54,507 nucleotides of DNA, taken from assembly GCF_022288725.1 (NCBI RefSeq), contig NZ_JAKNTA010000009.1:309353-363859 (forward strand). Direction: 5' to 3'. Positions 39,734 through 50,559 of the stretch are shown here, in pieces; positions within the stretch are counted from its first letter, which is position 1; every line of letters starts with the position of its first letter. The notes beneath the pieces were generated by a model, which saw only the letters and a program-made list of their open reading frames with translations, was not told the DNA's origin and ran no database searches. This DNA comes from Kitasatospora sp. A2-31. Its GTDB lineage: Bacteria; Actinomycetota; Actinomycetes; Streptomycetales; Streptomycetaceae. The position numbers and the translations under genes are program-made.

Positions 39734-40556
39734 GCTAGACCAACGATGGAGTGAGAGCCGATGTTCCGCGCGTTCCCGATCTCCGGGAATTCCCAGGAAA
39801 CTCTCAGGAATGTACGAGTGCGCGCAATTCGCGCGTTCCGGATCTGACGCAAGACCAACCCCCTGCCGGTTTGGGCCCGTCGCAACTCGGCGAGCCTCGT
39901 CATTTCCGTCCGGGAACGGGCTGTCGCCCCCAGGACGTACGTACGACCCATGATCCTGTCGAGTTGACAGGGCCACGGGCCGTACACCGTACCGCTATTC
40001 CGTTAATACCGGCAGTTGACCGGCCAGTAGGTATGCCGCCATACGAGACGACCCCTGGACGGTTACGAGCCGAATTCCGGACGGCCGATGTCGTCGCCTG
40101 TCCATACTCACCAGTACCGGTCCGTTTGCGACACCGGTACGACACCTCGAAGACGCGGCCGGGACAGCACTGTGACACGGCCGAAAGCGCTCAAAAGCGC
40201 CCCGGAAGCCCCCGAACGCACCCGAAGGCCCCCCTCCCGAGCATCTGCCGAACGAGCACCCGCCGAAGGAGCGCCGCCGAAGCCGCGGGAACGACCTCGG
40301 CGCGACCCCGGCCGCCCATACGCCCATGGACCACCCAGGAGGGTTCGAGACCACCCAGGGCGGCTTCGAAGGCCCCAGACGCCCGGGCGGGCTTCCCTCG
40401 GCTCCCCCCGGCCCCGGCTCCCCCCGGCCCCCCGGCGCGCCCCCGAAGCGCCCGGAAGCACCCGGAAGCACCCGGAGGGCCCCTGAAACGGGACCGGACG
40501 CCCCCGGGCCGCGCACGGCGGCGTCAGGGGCGTCCGGGCCGGTGGGCCGCCGCGCG
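39734..40556. other. long gene-free stretch between SprT-like and proS genes
   Basis: About 820 bases. Long open frames exist on both strands but are low-complexity Pro/Gly/Arg shadows. Short tandem repeats occur at 40448-40480 (AAGCACCCGG three times) and CCCGAA(C/G) motifs at about 40200-40300. 39734-40030 is less GC-rich and likely holds the SprT-like gene's promoter. No RNA gene is recognised. Confidence 0.55.
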
Positions 40557-41969
40557 TCAGTACGCGCGCGCCACGATGGCGATGTTGCCCTCCTGGTCGT
40601 CCGCCTGCGGCACCGAGCCGTCGGCGGCCACGATGCACCGCACGGAGACGCCCTGCTCGGCCAGCTTGGCCTCGCCCTCCGGGCCCAGCTCGGCCCAGGA
40701 GATCCGGCCCCAGCCGGTGGCCGCGGCCTCGACGGCCTCGCCGATGGTCTTCACGTCGACGGTGCGGGCCTCGCGGCGCTCGCGGGACTGGCGCAGGAGC
40801 AGCGCCTGGTCCTCCTCCAGGACGCCCGGGAGCAGCGCGGCCAGGGTGTCGATCGAGACCGGCTCCTTGCCGCCGGGGATCCGGCGGGCGAGCATCGCGG
40901 TGCCGTTCTCCAGGTCGCGCGGGCCGACCTCGATGCGCAGCGGCACGCCCTTGAGCTCCCAGTCGACCGCGCGGCGGCCGAACGGGGTGTCGGTGCGGTC
41001 GTCGACGACCACCCGGATGCCGGCGGCCTCCAGCTGTGCGCCGATCTCGCGGACCTTGGCGATCACCGCGTCGTCGCCCTTGATGGCGAGGACGACGGCC
41101 TGGACGGCGGCCAGGCGCGGCGGGACGCGCAGGCCGTTGTCGTCGCCGTGGGACATGATCAGACCGCCGAGCATGCGGGTCGAGACGCCCCAGGAGGTCT
41201 GCCAGACGTACTCGCGCTCGGCGCCCTGGAGCTGGTACGTGGTGTTGAACGCCTTGGCGAAGTTCTGGCCCAGCTCGTGGCTGGTGCCCATCTGCAGCGC
41301 CTTGCCGTCGCCCATCATGCCCTCCAGGGTGAGGGTGTTGATGGCGCCGGCGAAACGCTCCTTGGCGGTCTTGCGGCCGAGCACGACGTCGATGCCGAGC
41401 ACGTTGGTCATGAAGTCGCCGTAGACCCGGGTGTGGATCATCGACGCGTAGTCACGGGCGTCCTCGTAGGTGGCGTGGGCGGTGTGGCCCTCCTGCCAGA
41501 GGAACTCGGTGGTGCGCAGGAAGACGCGCGGGCGCAGCTCCCAGCGGACCACGTTGGCCCACTGGTTGATCAGCAGGGGCAGGTCGCGGTGGCTCTGCAC
41601 CCACTTGGAGAAGTACTCGTTGATGATCGTCTCGGAGGTGGGCCGGACGACGACCGGCTCCTCCAGCTGCTTGCCGCCGCCGTGGGTGACCACCGCGAGC
41701 TCGGGGGCGAAGCCCTCGACGTGCTCGGCCTCCTTGGTCAGGTAGGACTGCGGGATGAACATCGGGAAGTACGCGTTCTGCGCGCCGGCCTTCTTGATCC
41801 GCGCGTCCATCTCCTGCTGCATCCGCTCCCACAGGCCGTAGCCGTACGGTCGGATGACCATGGTGCCGCGCACCGGACCGTTGTCGGCCAGCTCGGCCTT
41901 GTTGATGAGGTCCTGGTACCAGCGCGGGAAGTCGTCCGCCTGGGGGGTGAGAACGGGTGCCTTTGCCAT
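40557..41969 (-). CDS. proS: prolyl-tRNA synthetase, short eukaryotic/archaeal-like type
   Basis: 470 residues from ATG 41969. Class II synthetase: motif 1 near GPVRGTMVIRPYGYGLWERM, motif 2 RPTSETIINEYFSKWVQSHR with VRWELRPRVFLRTTEFLWQE, HTAHATYEDA, and motif 3 GLIMSHGDDNGLRVPPRLA. The anticodon-binding part follows and the C-terminus ends in AY like the archaeal/eukaryotic-type enzymes; the bacterial-type editing insert between motifs 2 and 3 is absent. Charges tRNA-Pro. Many streptomycetes also have a 560-residue bacterial-type ProS elsewhere; not visible here. Confidence 0.95.
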   Translation of the reverse strand: MAKAPVLTPQADDFPRWYQDLINKAELADNGPVRGTMVIRPYGYGLWERMQQEMDARIKKAGAQNAYFPMFIPQSYLTKEAEHVEGFAPELAVVTHGGGKQLEEPVVVRPTSETIINEYFSKWVQSHRDLPLLINQWANVVRWELRPRVFLRTTEFLWQEGHTAHATYEDARDYASMIHTRVYGDFMTNVLGIDVVLGRKTAKERFAGAINTLTLEGMMGDGKALQMGTSHELGQNFAKAFNTTYQLQGAEREYVWQTSWGVSTRMLGGLIMSHGDDNGLRVPPRLAAVQAVVLAIKGDDAVIAKVREIGAQLEAAGIRVVVDDRTDTPFGRRAVDWELKGVPLRIEVGPRDLENGTAMLARRIPGGKEPVSIDTLAALLPGVLEEDQALLLRQSRERREARTVDVKTIGEAVEAAATGWGRISWAELGPEGEAKLAEQGVSVRCIVAADGSVPQADDQEGNIAIVARAY

Positions 41970-42181
41970 GGGGCGAATGGTACGGGGAGCGGGGCCCTGA
42001 CTTCGAATCGGATGCCCTCAGGGGCCGCCGGCGGGCCGCCCGCCAGGGGGCGCACGACCGCGACACGCGCGCACCACCCTGCACCCCTCTGGACGCCGCG
42101 CCCGAGCCGCTGTTCGCTGGAGTGGGGCGGGACTTTGGGGGAGCCGTAGCAGCACACCGAAGGACCGGATGGGAGGCCGCG

Positions 42182-43006
42182 ATGGCTTCAGCTCGGACGA
42201 CCGGCACGACCGTACGACCCGCGGGCGCACGACCGCACGACCCGCTGCCCGCGACCGCGTGGCCCGAGCGGGCGCGCGACTGGGCGGAGATCCAGGAACG
42301 CATGCTGGTACCGCTCTACGAGGCGGTCTACGACCGGCTGGAGGTCGGCCCGGCGACCAGCGTCCTGGGTCTGGGCTGCCGGTCCGGCCTGGCCCTGCTG
42401 CTGGCCGCCGAGCGGGGTGCTCAGGTCGCCGGCCTGGAGCCTCAGGACGAGCTTCGGGAGCTGGCCCGGGGCCGGCGGCTGAAGGTCGGCGCGGGCCTGC
42501 GGCCGGCGCCGGAGGTCCCCCGCTCGGCCCATTCGCTGGTCACCGTTTTCGAGCAGCTGCCGGGGGCCGCCGAACCGGGGCGCGTGGTCGCCGAGGCGGC
42601 CCGGCTGACGCTCCGCGGCGGGCACGTGGTGCTGGCCGCGTGGGGGCCGCCCGAGCGGTGCGAGAGCGCGGCCGTGCTGGACGTGGCGCGCCGGATGGCC
42701 GGGCGCACCACCGCGCGCGACCCGTTCGCGCTGAGCACGCCCGGCGCCCTGGAGGACCTGCTCGCACCGGCGGGCCTGCGCCCGGCCGGCAGCGGCCGGG
42801 TGGGCTGCCCGTTCGCCTACCCGGACCTCGACAGTGCGGTGCGCGGACTGCTCTCCACCGGCCTGTACGACGCCGCGGCGGAGTTCTCCGGGCTGCCGCT
42901 GGTGGCGAAGGAACTGGAGGAGGCGCTGCACCCGTACCTGCGCCAGGACGGCTCGGTGCGGATGGAGAACGTCTTCCGGTACCTGGTGGCCGAGCAGCCG
43001 CGCTGA
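42182..43006 (+). CDS. SAM-dependent methyltransferase
   Basis: 274 residues from ATG 42182. Class I fold: LEVGPATSVLGLGCRSGLAL (motif I), then LLLAAERGAQVAGLEPQDEL (acidic motif II end), VTVFEQLPGAAEPGRVVAEA and LTLRGGHVVLAAWGPPERCE (UbiE/type 11 features). The C-terminal part has LRQDGSVRMENVFRYLVA. Substrate unknown. Divergent from proS; stands alone on the plus strand. Confidence 0.85.
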   Translation: MASARTTGTTVRPAGARPHDPLPATAWPERARDWAEIQERMLVPLYEAVYDRLEVGPATSVLGLGCRSGLALLLAAERGAQVAGLEPQDELRELARGRRLKVGAGLRPAPEVPRSAHSLVTVFEQLPGAAEPGRVVAEAARLTLRGGHVVLAAWGPPERCESAAVLDVARRMAGRTTARDPFALSTPGALEDLLAPAGLRPAGSGRVGCPFAYPDLDSAVRGLLSTGLYDAAAEFSGLPLVAKELEEALHPYLRQDGSVRMENVFRYLVAEQPR

Positions 43007-43054
43007 CCGCGCAGGAGCGCCCGCCCCGAGAGGACCGACGCCCGTACCCGACCC

Positions 43055-43165
43055 GGCGGTCACACCCGCGCAGGCCCAACGGCCACGTTCACCCGGGCAC
43101 GGCGGTCACACCCGCGCAGGCCCGACGACCACACTCCCCCGGGCACGGCGGCCACACCCACCGGC
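43055..43165. repeat. 46-bp direct repeat, about 2.4 copies
   Basis: Copies start at 43055, 43101 and 43147 (GGCGGTCACACCCGCGCAGG in the first two, GGCGGCCACACCC in the partial third). Lies between the convergent methyltransferase and GNAT genes. No coding or RNA function seen. Confidence 0.75.
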
Positions 43166-43195
43166 CACCTACCGTCCGGGCCCCGCCGAGCCCGG

Positions 43196-43738
43196 CTACG
43201 CCCCGGCGCCCGGCCACTCCTCCGCGGTCAGCGCGAACCGTTCGTGGTCCCGCCAGGCACCTCCCAGGAAGAGCATCCGGGGCGTGAACCCCTCGTGCCG
43301 GAAGCCCAGGCGCTTCGCGAGCCCGATCGAACGCTGGTTCTCCGGCTGCACGTTGATCTCCAGCCGGTGCAGCCCAAGACCGCCGGCGGTCTGCGGGGCG
43401 AAGCAGCAGTCGACCACCAGGCGGACGCCCTCGGTCATCCGGCCGGTGCCGGCGAACGGCAGGTAGGAGTCGTAACCGAGCGATGCGTTGCAGAACCGGC
43501 CCATGACGATGTTGGCGACGTTCACCTTGCCGACGATCCCGCCGGTCTCCTGATCGATGATCAGGAATGTCCGCAGGCCCGCCCCCTGCCGCTCCAGGAG
43601 GTCCGGGAGTCCGTCCGGCTCGACCGGGTTCCACTGTCCGATGTGTTCGGCGGACCGCCGGACCGCCTCGGAGTACGCCGCCTCGTCCCCGGCCCGCGGG
43701 GCCCTGATCGTCACTCTCACCCCACCATCATCGGACAT
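43196..43738 (-). CDS. GNAT acetyltransferase, RimJ/RimL type
   Basis: 180 residues from ATG 43738. VTIRAPRAGDEAAYSEAVRR start, IIDQETGGIVGKVNVANIVM, AGTGRMTEGVRLVVDCCFAP (acetyl-CoA-binding turn) and GLHRLEINVQPENQRSIGLA with KRLGFRHEGF are the N-acetyltransferase family marks, close to RimJ-type alanine N-acetyltransferases. The acceptor is unknown. Downstream of the ffh terminator. Confidence 0.85.
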   Translation of the reverse strand: MSDDGGVRVTIRAPRAGDEAAYSEAVRRSAEHIGQWNPVEPDGLPDLLERQGAGLRTFLIIDQETGGIVGKVNVANIVMGRFCNASLGYDSYLPFAGTGRMTEGVRLVVDCCFAPQTAGGLGLHRLEINVQPENQRSIGLAKRLGFRHEGFTPRMLFLGGAWRDHERFALTAEEWPGAGA

Positions 43739-43743
43739 GCGAA

Positions 43744-43777
43744 CGGCCCGCCGCCCGGGGGACCGGGCGGCGGGCCG
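43744..43777. terminator. strong terminator after ffh
   Basis: CGGCCCGCCGCCCGG (43744-43758), loop GGGA, and its complement (43763-43777): 15-bp perfect stem. It lies 66 bases after the ffh stop on the minus strand, before the GNAT gene. Confidence 0.8.
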
Positions 43778-43843
43778 CGCGTGGGGAGCGGGGGCCGGCA
43801 CGGGGCCCCGGACCGAGGGCCTCGGGACCCGCGGGCAGCGGAC

Positions 43844-45406
<1,563 letters not shown>

Positions 45407-45702
45407 GTCGTCGCGGGTCCTCTGCGGCATCGGTATCGGTACGGTCGTCGCCCCCAAGGGTATCCGGCCGTCCCGGGAACGGTCTCCACCCCTGGGCGGA
45501 CGCCGCACCACAGCCCGTCAGAGCCCGTCAGAGCCCGCCACGGCCCACGCACGGCCTCGCACGGCGGCCCACGGCGTGCTCCCGGGCGACGCGCGCCCGG
45601 CAACGCGAACCCGGGCAACGCAAACCCGGGCAAGGCGAACCCCGCAACGCCCGGCGAGGCCCGGGCGCCCCTGGGCCCCGGGCGCCCCGCACATCCCCGG
45701 GC
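45407..45702. repeat. spacer with 15-bp tandem repeats between glnD and ffh
   Basis: No gene. Three 15-bp units, GGCAACGCGAACCCG and close variants, at 45599-45643, and a GTCAGAGCCC pair near 45517-45532. The ffh promoter should lie on the right side of the minus strand here. Confidence 0.7.
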
Positions 45703-48261
45703 TCAGCCCAGCGCCGCCCGCACCGCGGCCGCCACCTCCCCGGCCCGCTGCGGGCTGAGCGGGCGGCCCGCGTCGTCGGTCAGGTAGAAGGAGTCGACGG
45801 CGTCCGCCCCGAGGGTGCTGACGTGCGCGGTCCGCACCCGGACGCCGGCACCGTCCAGTGCCCGTCCGATCCGGTGCAGCAGGCCCGGCGCGTCGTGGGC
45901 GCGCACCTCCAGCACCGTCGCCGTGGCCGAGGCCACCGCCGGGGCCACCGCGACCAGCGGCGGCGGGGTGGGGATGCCGCGGCGGCGCGGGGTGGCCGCG
46001 TCGCGCTCGGCGAGCCGGCGCGACACGTCCAGCGAACCCTCCAGCGCCCGCCGCAGGTCGGCCCGGAGCCGGGCCGCCTCCGGCAGCTCACCGAACTCGG
46101 CGGCCACCGTCCAGGACAGCAGCAGGACCGGACCGGCACCGATCGGGTCCAGCTCGCGCAGGCCGGCCGAGCGGACCGTCAGCCGGTGCAGCGCCAGCAC
46201 CCCGGCGACGGTGCCGAGCAGACCCGGCCGGTCGGGGACGGCGAGGGTCAGCCGGACGCCCATCGGCTCCGGCCCCTCCTCCCCCGCGCCCGGCGCCGCC
46301 GCGCCCTCCCCGGCCCAGGCCGGAGCCTCCGCCCGGGCCGACACCTCGGCCTGGGCCAGCAACGAGAGCGCCGGCCCGCCGGTCCGGGCGGCCTCGACCG
46401 CCAACCGCTCCTGCTCGGCGGTCGGCTCCTCCTGATGGCCGCTGCCGGAGGCCGGCAGCGGGTGGCCGCCGGCCAGCTGGGCGGCGGCGCGGGCGGTCAG
46501 CCCGTCCACCAGCGAGGCCCGCCAGCGGCTCCACGCGGCCGGACCGGTGGCGGTGGCGTCGGCCTCGGTCAGCGCGTGCAGCAGCTCCAGCTGCGGCAGG
46601 GTGGCCACCACCTTGGTGATCGCCTCCACGGTGGCCGGGTCGTCCGGGTCCCGCCGGGTCGCGGTGTCCACCAGGGTGAGGTGGTGGCGGACCAGCATCG
46701 CCAGCGTCTCCACCGACTCCCGGTCGAAGCCCATCCGGACCGCCACGTCACGGACGATCACCTCGCCGGCCTCGCTGTGGTCACCGGGCCAGCCCTTGCC
46801 GATGTCGTGCAGCAGCGCGGCCACCAGCAGCAGGTCCGGCCGGGCCACCCGGCGGGTCATCGCGGCGGCCCGCACCGCCGTCTCCACCAGGTGCCGGTCC
46901 ACCGTCCAGCGGTGCACCGCGTTGCGCTGCGGCCGGCAGCGGACCCGTTCCCAGTCCGGCAGCAGCCGGGTGATCAGTCCCTCCGCCTCCAGCGCCTCCC
47001 AGACCGGCAGGCAGGCCTCGCCCGCGCCGAGCAGGGTGACCAGTTGCTCGCGCGCCTCGTCCGGCCAGGGCACCGGCAGCGGGCGGCACTCGGCGGCCAG
47101 CCGGCGCACGGTCGCGTAGGAGATGGTCAGCCCGTTCTGGGCCGCGGCGGCCGCGGCGCGCAACGGCAGCACCGGGTCGGCGGCCGGCCGGGCGCCCTGG
47201 GCCAGCACCGCCTCGCCGTCCTGCTCGACGACGCCCTCGGCGAGCGGGCGGCGCTCCACCGCGCCCCGGGCGACCGCCCCGGCGCCGCGCCCGGCGCCGG
47301 TGAACGGGAAGGCGAGCCGGGACATCCGGCGGCCGCGACCGGCTCGGGCCGCCAGCACCCGGTCCACCGCCCGCCAGGTGACGTCACTCGCGTAGGCGAT
47401 GGTGCGGGCGGCCTCGTAGACCTGGCGCAGCAGGGTGTCGGCGTCCAGCACGCCGAGCCGCTCGGCGACCTGGTCCTGGTCCTGGAGGCTGAGCCGCTCG
47501 GTGGCCCGGCCGGTGGCCAGGTGCAGCGCGTCCCGGACGTCGGCGAGCCGCAGCGCGGCGGCGTCCAGGCCGTCCCGCGGGGCGTCGGCCAGCCAGGTGG
47601 CGGCGATCGCGTTGAGCGCGACGACGTCCCGCAGGCCGCCGCGGGCCTCCTTGAGGTCCGGCTCCAGCAGGAAGGACAGTTCGCCGTGGCGCTCGGCCCG
47701 CTCCCGGCCGAGCTCGCGCAGCTCCGGCAGGCGGTCGGCGGCGCCGGCGCGCCAGTCGGCCAGGACGGCGGAGCGCAGCCCGGCGGTGAGCGCCGGGTCG
47801 CCCGCGACGTGCCGGGCGTCCAGCAGGCCCAGCTGTGCCTTGAGGTCGGCGGCGGCGACCGCGCGGGCCTCGGCGGGGGTGCGCACCGCGTGGTCGAGCG
47901 CGGCGCCGGAGTCCCAGACCGGGTACCAGATCCGCTCGGGCAGCTCCGGGTCGAGCGGGCCGTCGTGCAGCAGCAGGACGTCGAGGTCGCTGCGCGGGGA
48001 GAGCTCGCCGCGCCCGTAGCCGCCGACGGCGACCAGGGCCACGCCGGCCGGGGCACCGGCCGCGGCGAGCAGGCCGCCCAGCCAGTCGTCGGTGAGCGCG
48101 GCCAGGGCGGTGCGGCGGGCGCTCCCGGTGAGGTCGGGCCGCTGCAGCAGCCGGGCCCGGGCGGCGCCGTAGTCGGGGAGCTCCTCGCACTCCGGCCGGC
48201 GACCGGGCGACGCACCCGGTCCGTCGGCGAGCGGGAAGGGCGGGTCGGTTTCGGTGGCCAT
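45703..48261 (-). CDS. glnD: [protein-PII] uridylyl/adenylyltransferase GlnD
   Basis: 852 residues. Nucleotidyltransferase motif VGGYGRGELSPRSDLDVLLL near residue 79, glnD-specific helical part, HD domain with LLHDIGKGWPGDHSEAGEVI near 484, and two C-terminal ACT domains (RLTLAVPDRPGLLGTVAGVL; VLEVRAHDAPGLLHRIGRAL). In actinomycetes GlnD modifies GlnK by adenylylation in response to nitrogen. Last gene of the amtB-glnK-glnD set. Confidence 0.96.
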   Translation of the reverse strand: MATETDPPFPLADGPGASPGRRPECEELPDYGAARARLLQRPDLTGSARRTALAALTDDWLGGLLAAAGAPAGVALVAVGGYGRGELSPRSDLDVLLLHDGPLDPELPERIWYPVWDSGAALDHAVRTPAEARAVAAADLKAQLGLLDARHVAGDPALTAGLRSAVLADWRAGAADRLPELRELGRERAERHGELSFLLEPDLKEARGGLRDVVALNAIAATWLADAPRDGLDAAALRLADVRDALHLATGRATERLSLQDQDQVAERLGVLDADTLLRQVYEAARTIAYASDVTWRAVDRVLAARAGRGRRMSRLAFPFTGAGRGAGAVARGAVERRPLAEGVVEQDGEAVLAQGARPAADPVLPLRAAAAAAQNGLTISYATVRRLAAECRPLPVPWPDEAREQLVTLLGAGEACLPVWEALEAEGLITRLLPDWERVRCRPQRNAVHRWTVDRHLVETAVRAAAMTRRVARPDLLLVAALLHDIGKGWPGDHSEAGEVIVRDVAVRMGFDRESVETLAMLVRHHLTLVDTATRRDPDDPATVEAITKVVATLPQLELLHALTEADATATGPAAWSRWRASLVDGLTARAAAQLAGGHPLPASGSGHQEEPTAEQERLAVEAARTGGPALSLLAQAEVSARAEAPAWAGEGAAAPGAGEEGPEPMGVRLTLAVPDRPGLLGTVAGVLALHRLTVRSAGLRELDPIGAGPVLLLSWTVAAEFGELPEAARLRADLRRALEGSLDVSRRLAERDAATPRRRGIPTPPPLVAVAPAVASATATVLEVRAHDAPGLLHRIGRALDGAGVRVRTAHVSTLGADAVDSFYLTDDAGRPLSPQRAGEVAAAVRAALG

Positions 48262-48395
48262 GCGGAGTCCCCGTCCGTCGTCGTACGGTTGAGCGATCGG
48301 CGCTGATACGCCGTCAGCGGACCTGCGACCAGGGGTGGTCGCAGGCCCGCCTGCGGGTCGATCGAGCTGAATGCTAGAGGGAGGGCCTCGGGCGG

Positions 48396-48734
48396 CTAGA
48401 GGGCGTCGGGGCCGCGCTCACCGGTCCGCACCCGGACGGCCGTGTCGACCGGGATGCTCCAGACCTTGCCGTCGCCGATCTTGCCGGTCCTGGCCGCCTT
48501 CACCAGTACGTCGATCAGCTGATCGGCGTCGTCGTCCTCGACCAGGACCTCGACTCTGATCTTGGGCACCAGGTCCACGGTGTACTCCGCACCCCGGTAG
48601 ACCTCCGTGTGGCCGCGCTGGCGGCCGTAGCCGCTGGCCTCGGTCACGGTCAGGCCGTGCACCCCGAAGGCCTGCAGGGCGGCCTTCACGTCGTCCAGGC
48701 GGTGCGGCTTGATGACTGCGGTGATGAGCTTCAT
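48396..48734 (-). CDS. glnK: PII signal protein GlnK
   Basis: 112 residues. MKLITAVIKPHRLDDVKAAL start, T-loop GYGRQRGHTEVYRGAEYTVD with the modifiable Tyr51, LVPKIRVEVLVEDDDADQLI and ARTGKIGDGKVW. Signals nitrogen status by binding ATP/ADP and 2-oxoglutarate and blocks AmtB. ATG overlaps the amtB stop (TGATG). Confidence 0.97.
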   Translation of the reverse strand: MKLITAVIKPHRLDDVKAALQAFGVHGLTVTEASGYGRQRGHTEVYRGAEYTVDLVPKIRVEVLVEDDDADQLIDVLVKAARTGKIGDGKVWSIPVDTAVRVRTGERGPDAL

Positions 48735-50161
48735 CAGGCGTCGACCTCGGTCTTCTCGGTGTTCTTCGCGGTGCTGGTCGCCGTGCTCTTCGCGGTGCCC
48801 GTCGCCGCGCTGCCGGCAGCGGCGGCGGGCTCGCCGGCGGTGGTCGCGGACGCGGTCGGGGCGGCGACCACGGCCGCGGCCGGGGCCACGGCGGTACGGG
48901 CCAGACCGGCGCCCACCGCGCTGAAGTCGTACGCGGACTCGGCGTGCTCGGCCTGGTCGATGCCGGCCACCTCGACCTCCTCGGCGACGCGGAAGCCGAC
49001 CGTCCGGTCGATCCCCTTGGCGAGCAGCCAGGAGAGCACGAAGGAGTAGACGGCGACCACGGCCACGCCCATCGCCTGCTTGCCGAGCTGCTCCAGGCCG
49101 CCGCCGTAGAACAGGCCCTTGGCGGTCTGGCCGACGGTGCCGGTGGCGAAGAGGCCGACCAGCAGCGAGCCGATCGCGCCGCCGACGGCGTGCACGCCGA
49201 CCACGTCGAGCGAGTCGTCGAAGCCGAAGCGGTACTTGAGGCTGATCGCCGCGGCGCAGACGGCGCCCGCGATCAGGCCGATCGCCACCGCGCCGAGCGG
49301 GCTGACCGAGCCGCAGGCCGGGGTGATCGCGACCAGGCCGGCCACCGCGCCGGAGGCGGCGCCCAGCGTCGTGAACGCGCCGTGCCGGAGCTTCTCGTAG
49401 ATCAGCCAGCCGACCAGCGCGGCCCCCGTGGCCACCTGGGTGTTGACCAGCGCCATCGCGGCGACACCGTTGGCGGCAAGCGCCGAGCCGGCGTTGAAGC
49501 CGAACCAGCCGAACCAGAGCAGCCCGGAGCCGAGCATCACCAGCGGCAGGCTGTGCGGGCGCATCGGGTCCTTCCTGAACCCCACCCGCTTGCCGAGGAC
49601 CAGGCAGAGCGCCAGGCCGGCCACGCCCGCGTTGATGTGCACGGCGGTGCCGCCGGCGAAGTCGATCACGCCGTTGCGGTCGCCGAGCCAGCCGCCGTTC
49701 CCGCCGTCGAAGAAGAAGACCCAGTGCGCCACCGGGAAGTACACGACGGTCACCCAGAGGGCGATGAACAGGCCCCAGGCGGTGAACTTGGCCCGGTCCG
49801 CGACGGCGCCGCTGATCAGCGCCGGGGTGATGATCGCGAACATCAGCTGGAAGGCGGAGAACGCGGTGACCGGGATCGTCCCGGAGAGGTCGTTCAGGCC
49901 GATGCCGCGCATCCCCAGGTAGTCCAGGTTGCCGATCAGGCCGGCTCCCGAGTCGGGACCGAAGCTGAGCGAGTACCCGTAGAGGACCCAGAGCACGCTG
50001 ACGATGCCCAGCGACAGGAAGCTCATCGCCAGCATGTTGAGCGTGCTCTTCGCCCTGACCATGCCTCCGTAGAAGAAGGCCAGGCCCGGGGTCATCACCA
50101 TGACCAGGGCCGCACAAATGAGCACGAAGGCGGTATCGCCCGCGCTGAAGCCGTCCGGCAT
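48734..50161 (-). CDS. amtB: ammonium transporter AmtB
   Basis: 475 residues, eleven hydrophobic segments typical of the Amt/Rh family. DGFSAGDTAFVLICAALVMV start, MTPGLAFFYGGMVRAKSTLN, DFAGGTAVHINAGVAGLAL (Amt signature) and GSGLLWFGWFGFNAGSALAA; conserved pore His in HVHINAG and VHAVGGAIGSLLVG. The C-terminal 100 residues are Ala/Thr-rich and extended. A GlnR box lies 120 bases upstream. Confidence 0.96.
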   Translation of the reverse strand: MPDGFSAGDTAFVLICAALVMVMTPGLAFFYGGMVRAKSTLNMLAMSFLSLGIVSVLWVLYGYSLSFGPDSGAGLIGNLDYLGMRGIGLNDLSGTIPVTAFSAFQLMFAIITPALISGAVADRAKFTAWGLFIALWVTVVYFPVAHWVFFFDGGNGGWLGDRNGVIDFAGGTAVHINAGVAGLALCLVLGKRVGFRKDPMRPHSLPLVMLGSGLLWFGWFGFNAGSALAANGVAAMALVNTQVATGAALVGWLIYEKLRHGAFTTLGAASGAVAGLVAITPACGSVSPLGAVAIGLIAGAVCAAAISLKYRFGFDDSLDVVGVHAVGGAIGSLLVGLFATGTVGQTAKGLFYGGGLEQLGKQAMGVAVVAVYSFVLSWLLAKGIDRTVGFRVAEEVEVAGIDQAEHAESAYDFSAVGAGLARTAVAPAAAVVAAPTASATTAGEPAAAAGSAATGTAKSTATSTAKNTEKTEVDA

Positions 50162-50280
50162 CGGCGTCTCCTCATGAATGGAAGCCGCTCCACACCCGGG
50201 TTACCTGTCCCGTGCCACCCCGGGGTGTCGGCGATGAGAAGGAGAGTGCCGAAGGCTGGTTTCCGCCGATGCGGCCCGTT

Positions 50281-50296
50281 GTTTCACGGCCGTGAC
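50281..50296 (-). promoter_or_regulatory. GlnR box upstream of amtB
   Basis: On the minus strand GTCAC-GGCCGT-GAAAC fits the GlnR half-pair consensus gTnAC-n6-GaAAC. It lies about 120 bases upstream of the amtB start. GlnR activates amtB-glnK-glnD under nitrogen limitation in Streptomyces coelicolor. A further GTAAC at 50312-50316 is 20 bases away, close to but not at the ideal spacing. Confidence 0.7.
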
Positions 50297-50473
50297 GGCG
50301 GCGACGGCAGGGTTACACCTGCGTGAACCACGGCCACGCCGCGGCGCCGGATGGGTTACCGTTCCGCCGCCCGGCACGCGCAGTGCGGTGCCGGACACCG
50401 AACGTGGCGGCGACGGCCACCCCGGGAACGGCCGGGAACGGCCGCCGACCGTGGCGGCGGCGGCCGGCACGGT

Positions 50474-50536
50474 CGGCGGGGCGGGGAGCGCGGAGGGCCG
50501 GGCCGGCGGGGCGGGGAGAGCGGAGGGCCGGGCCGG
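50474..50536. repeat. 30-bp direct repeat downstream of nsdA
   Basis: Two copies (50474 and 50504) of a GGCGGGGCGGGGAG-CGGAGGGCCGGGCC unit in the gap between nsdA (stop 50560) and the amtB promoter region. Confidence 0.7.
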
Positions 50537-50559
50537 AGGGGAATCCGGGAGGGCCGGAA

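Noticed and set aside
39751..40516. Open frames in the gap before proS
   Set aside because: Low-complexity Pro/Gly/Arg translations on both strands without ribosome sites or family features.
45823..48306. 827-residue plus-strand frame opposite glnD
   Set aside because: Antisense shadow of glnD, no motif and no ribosome site.
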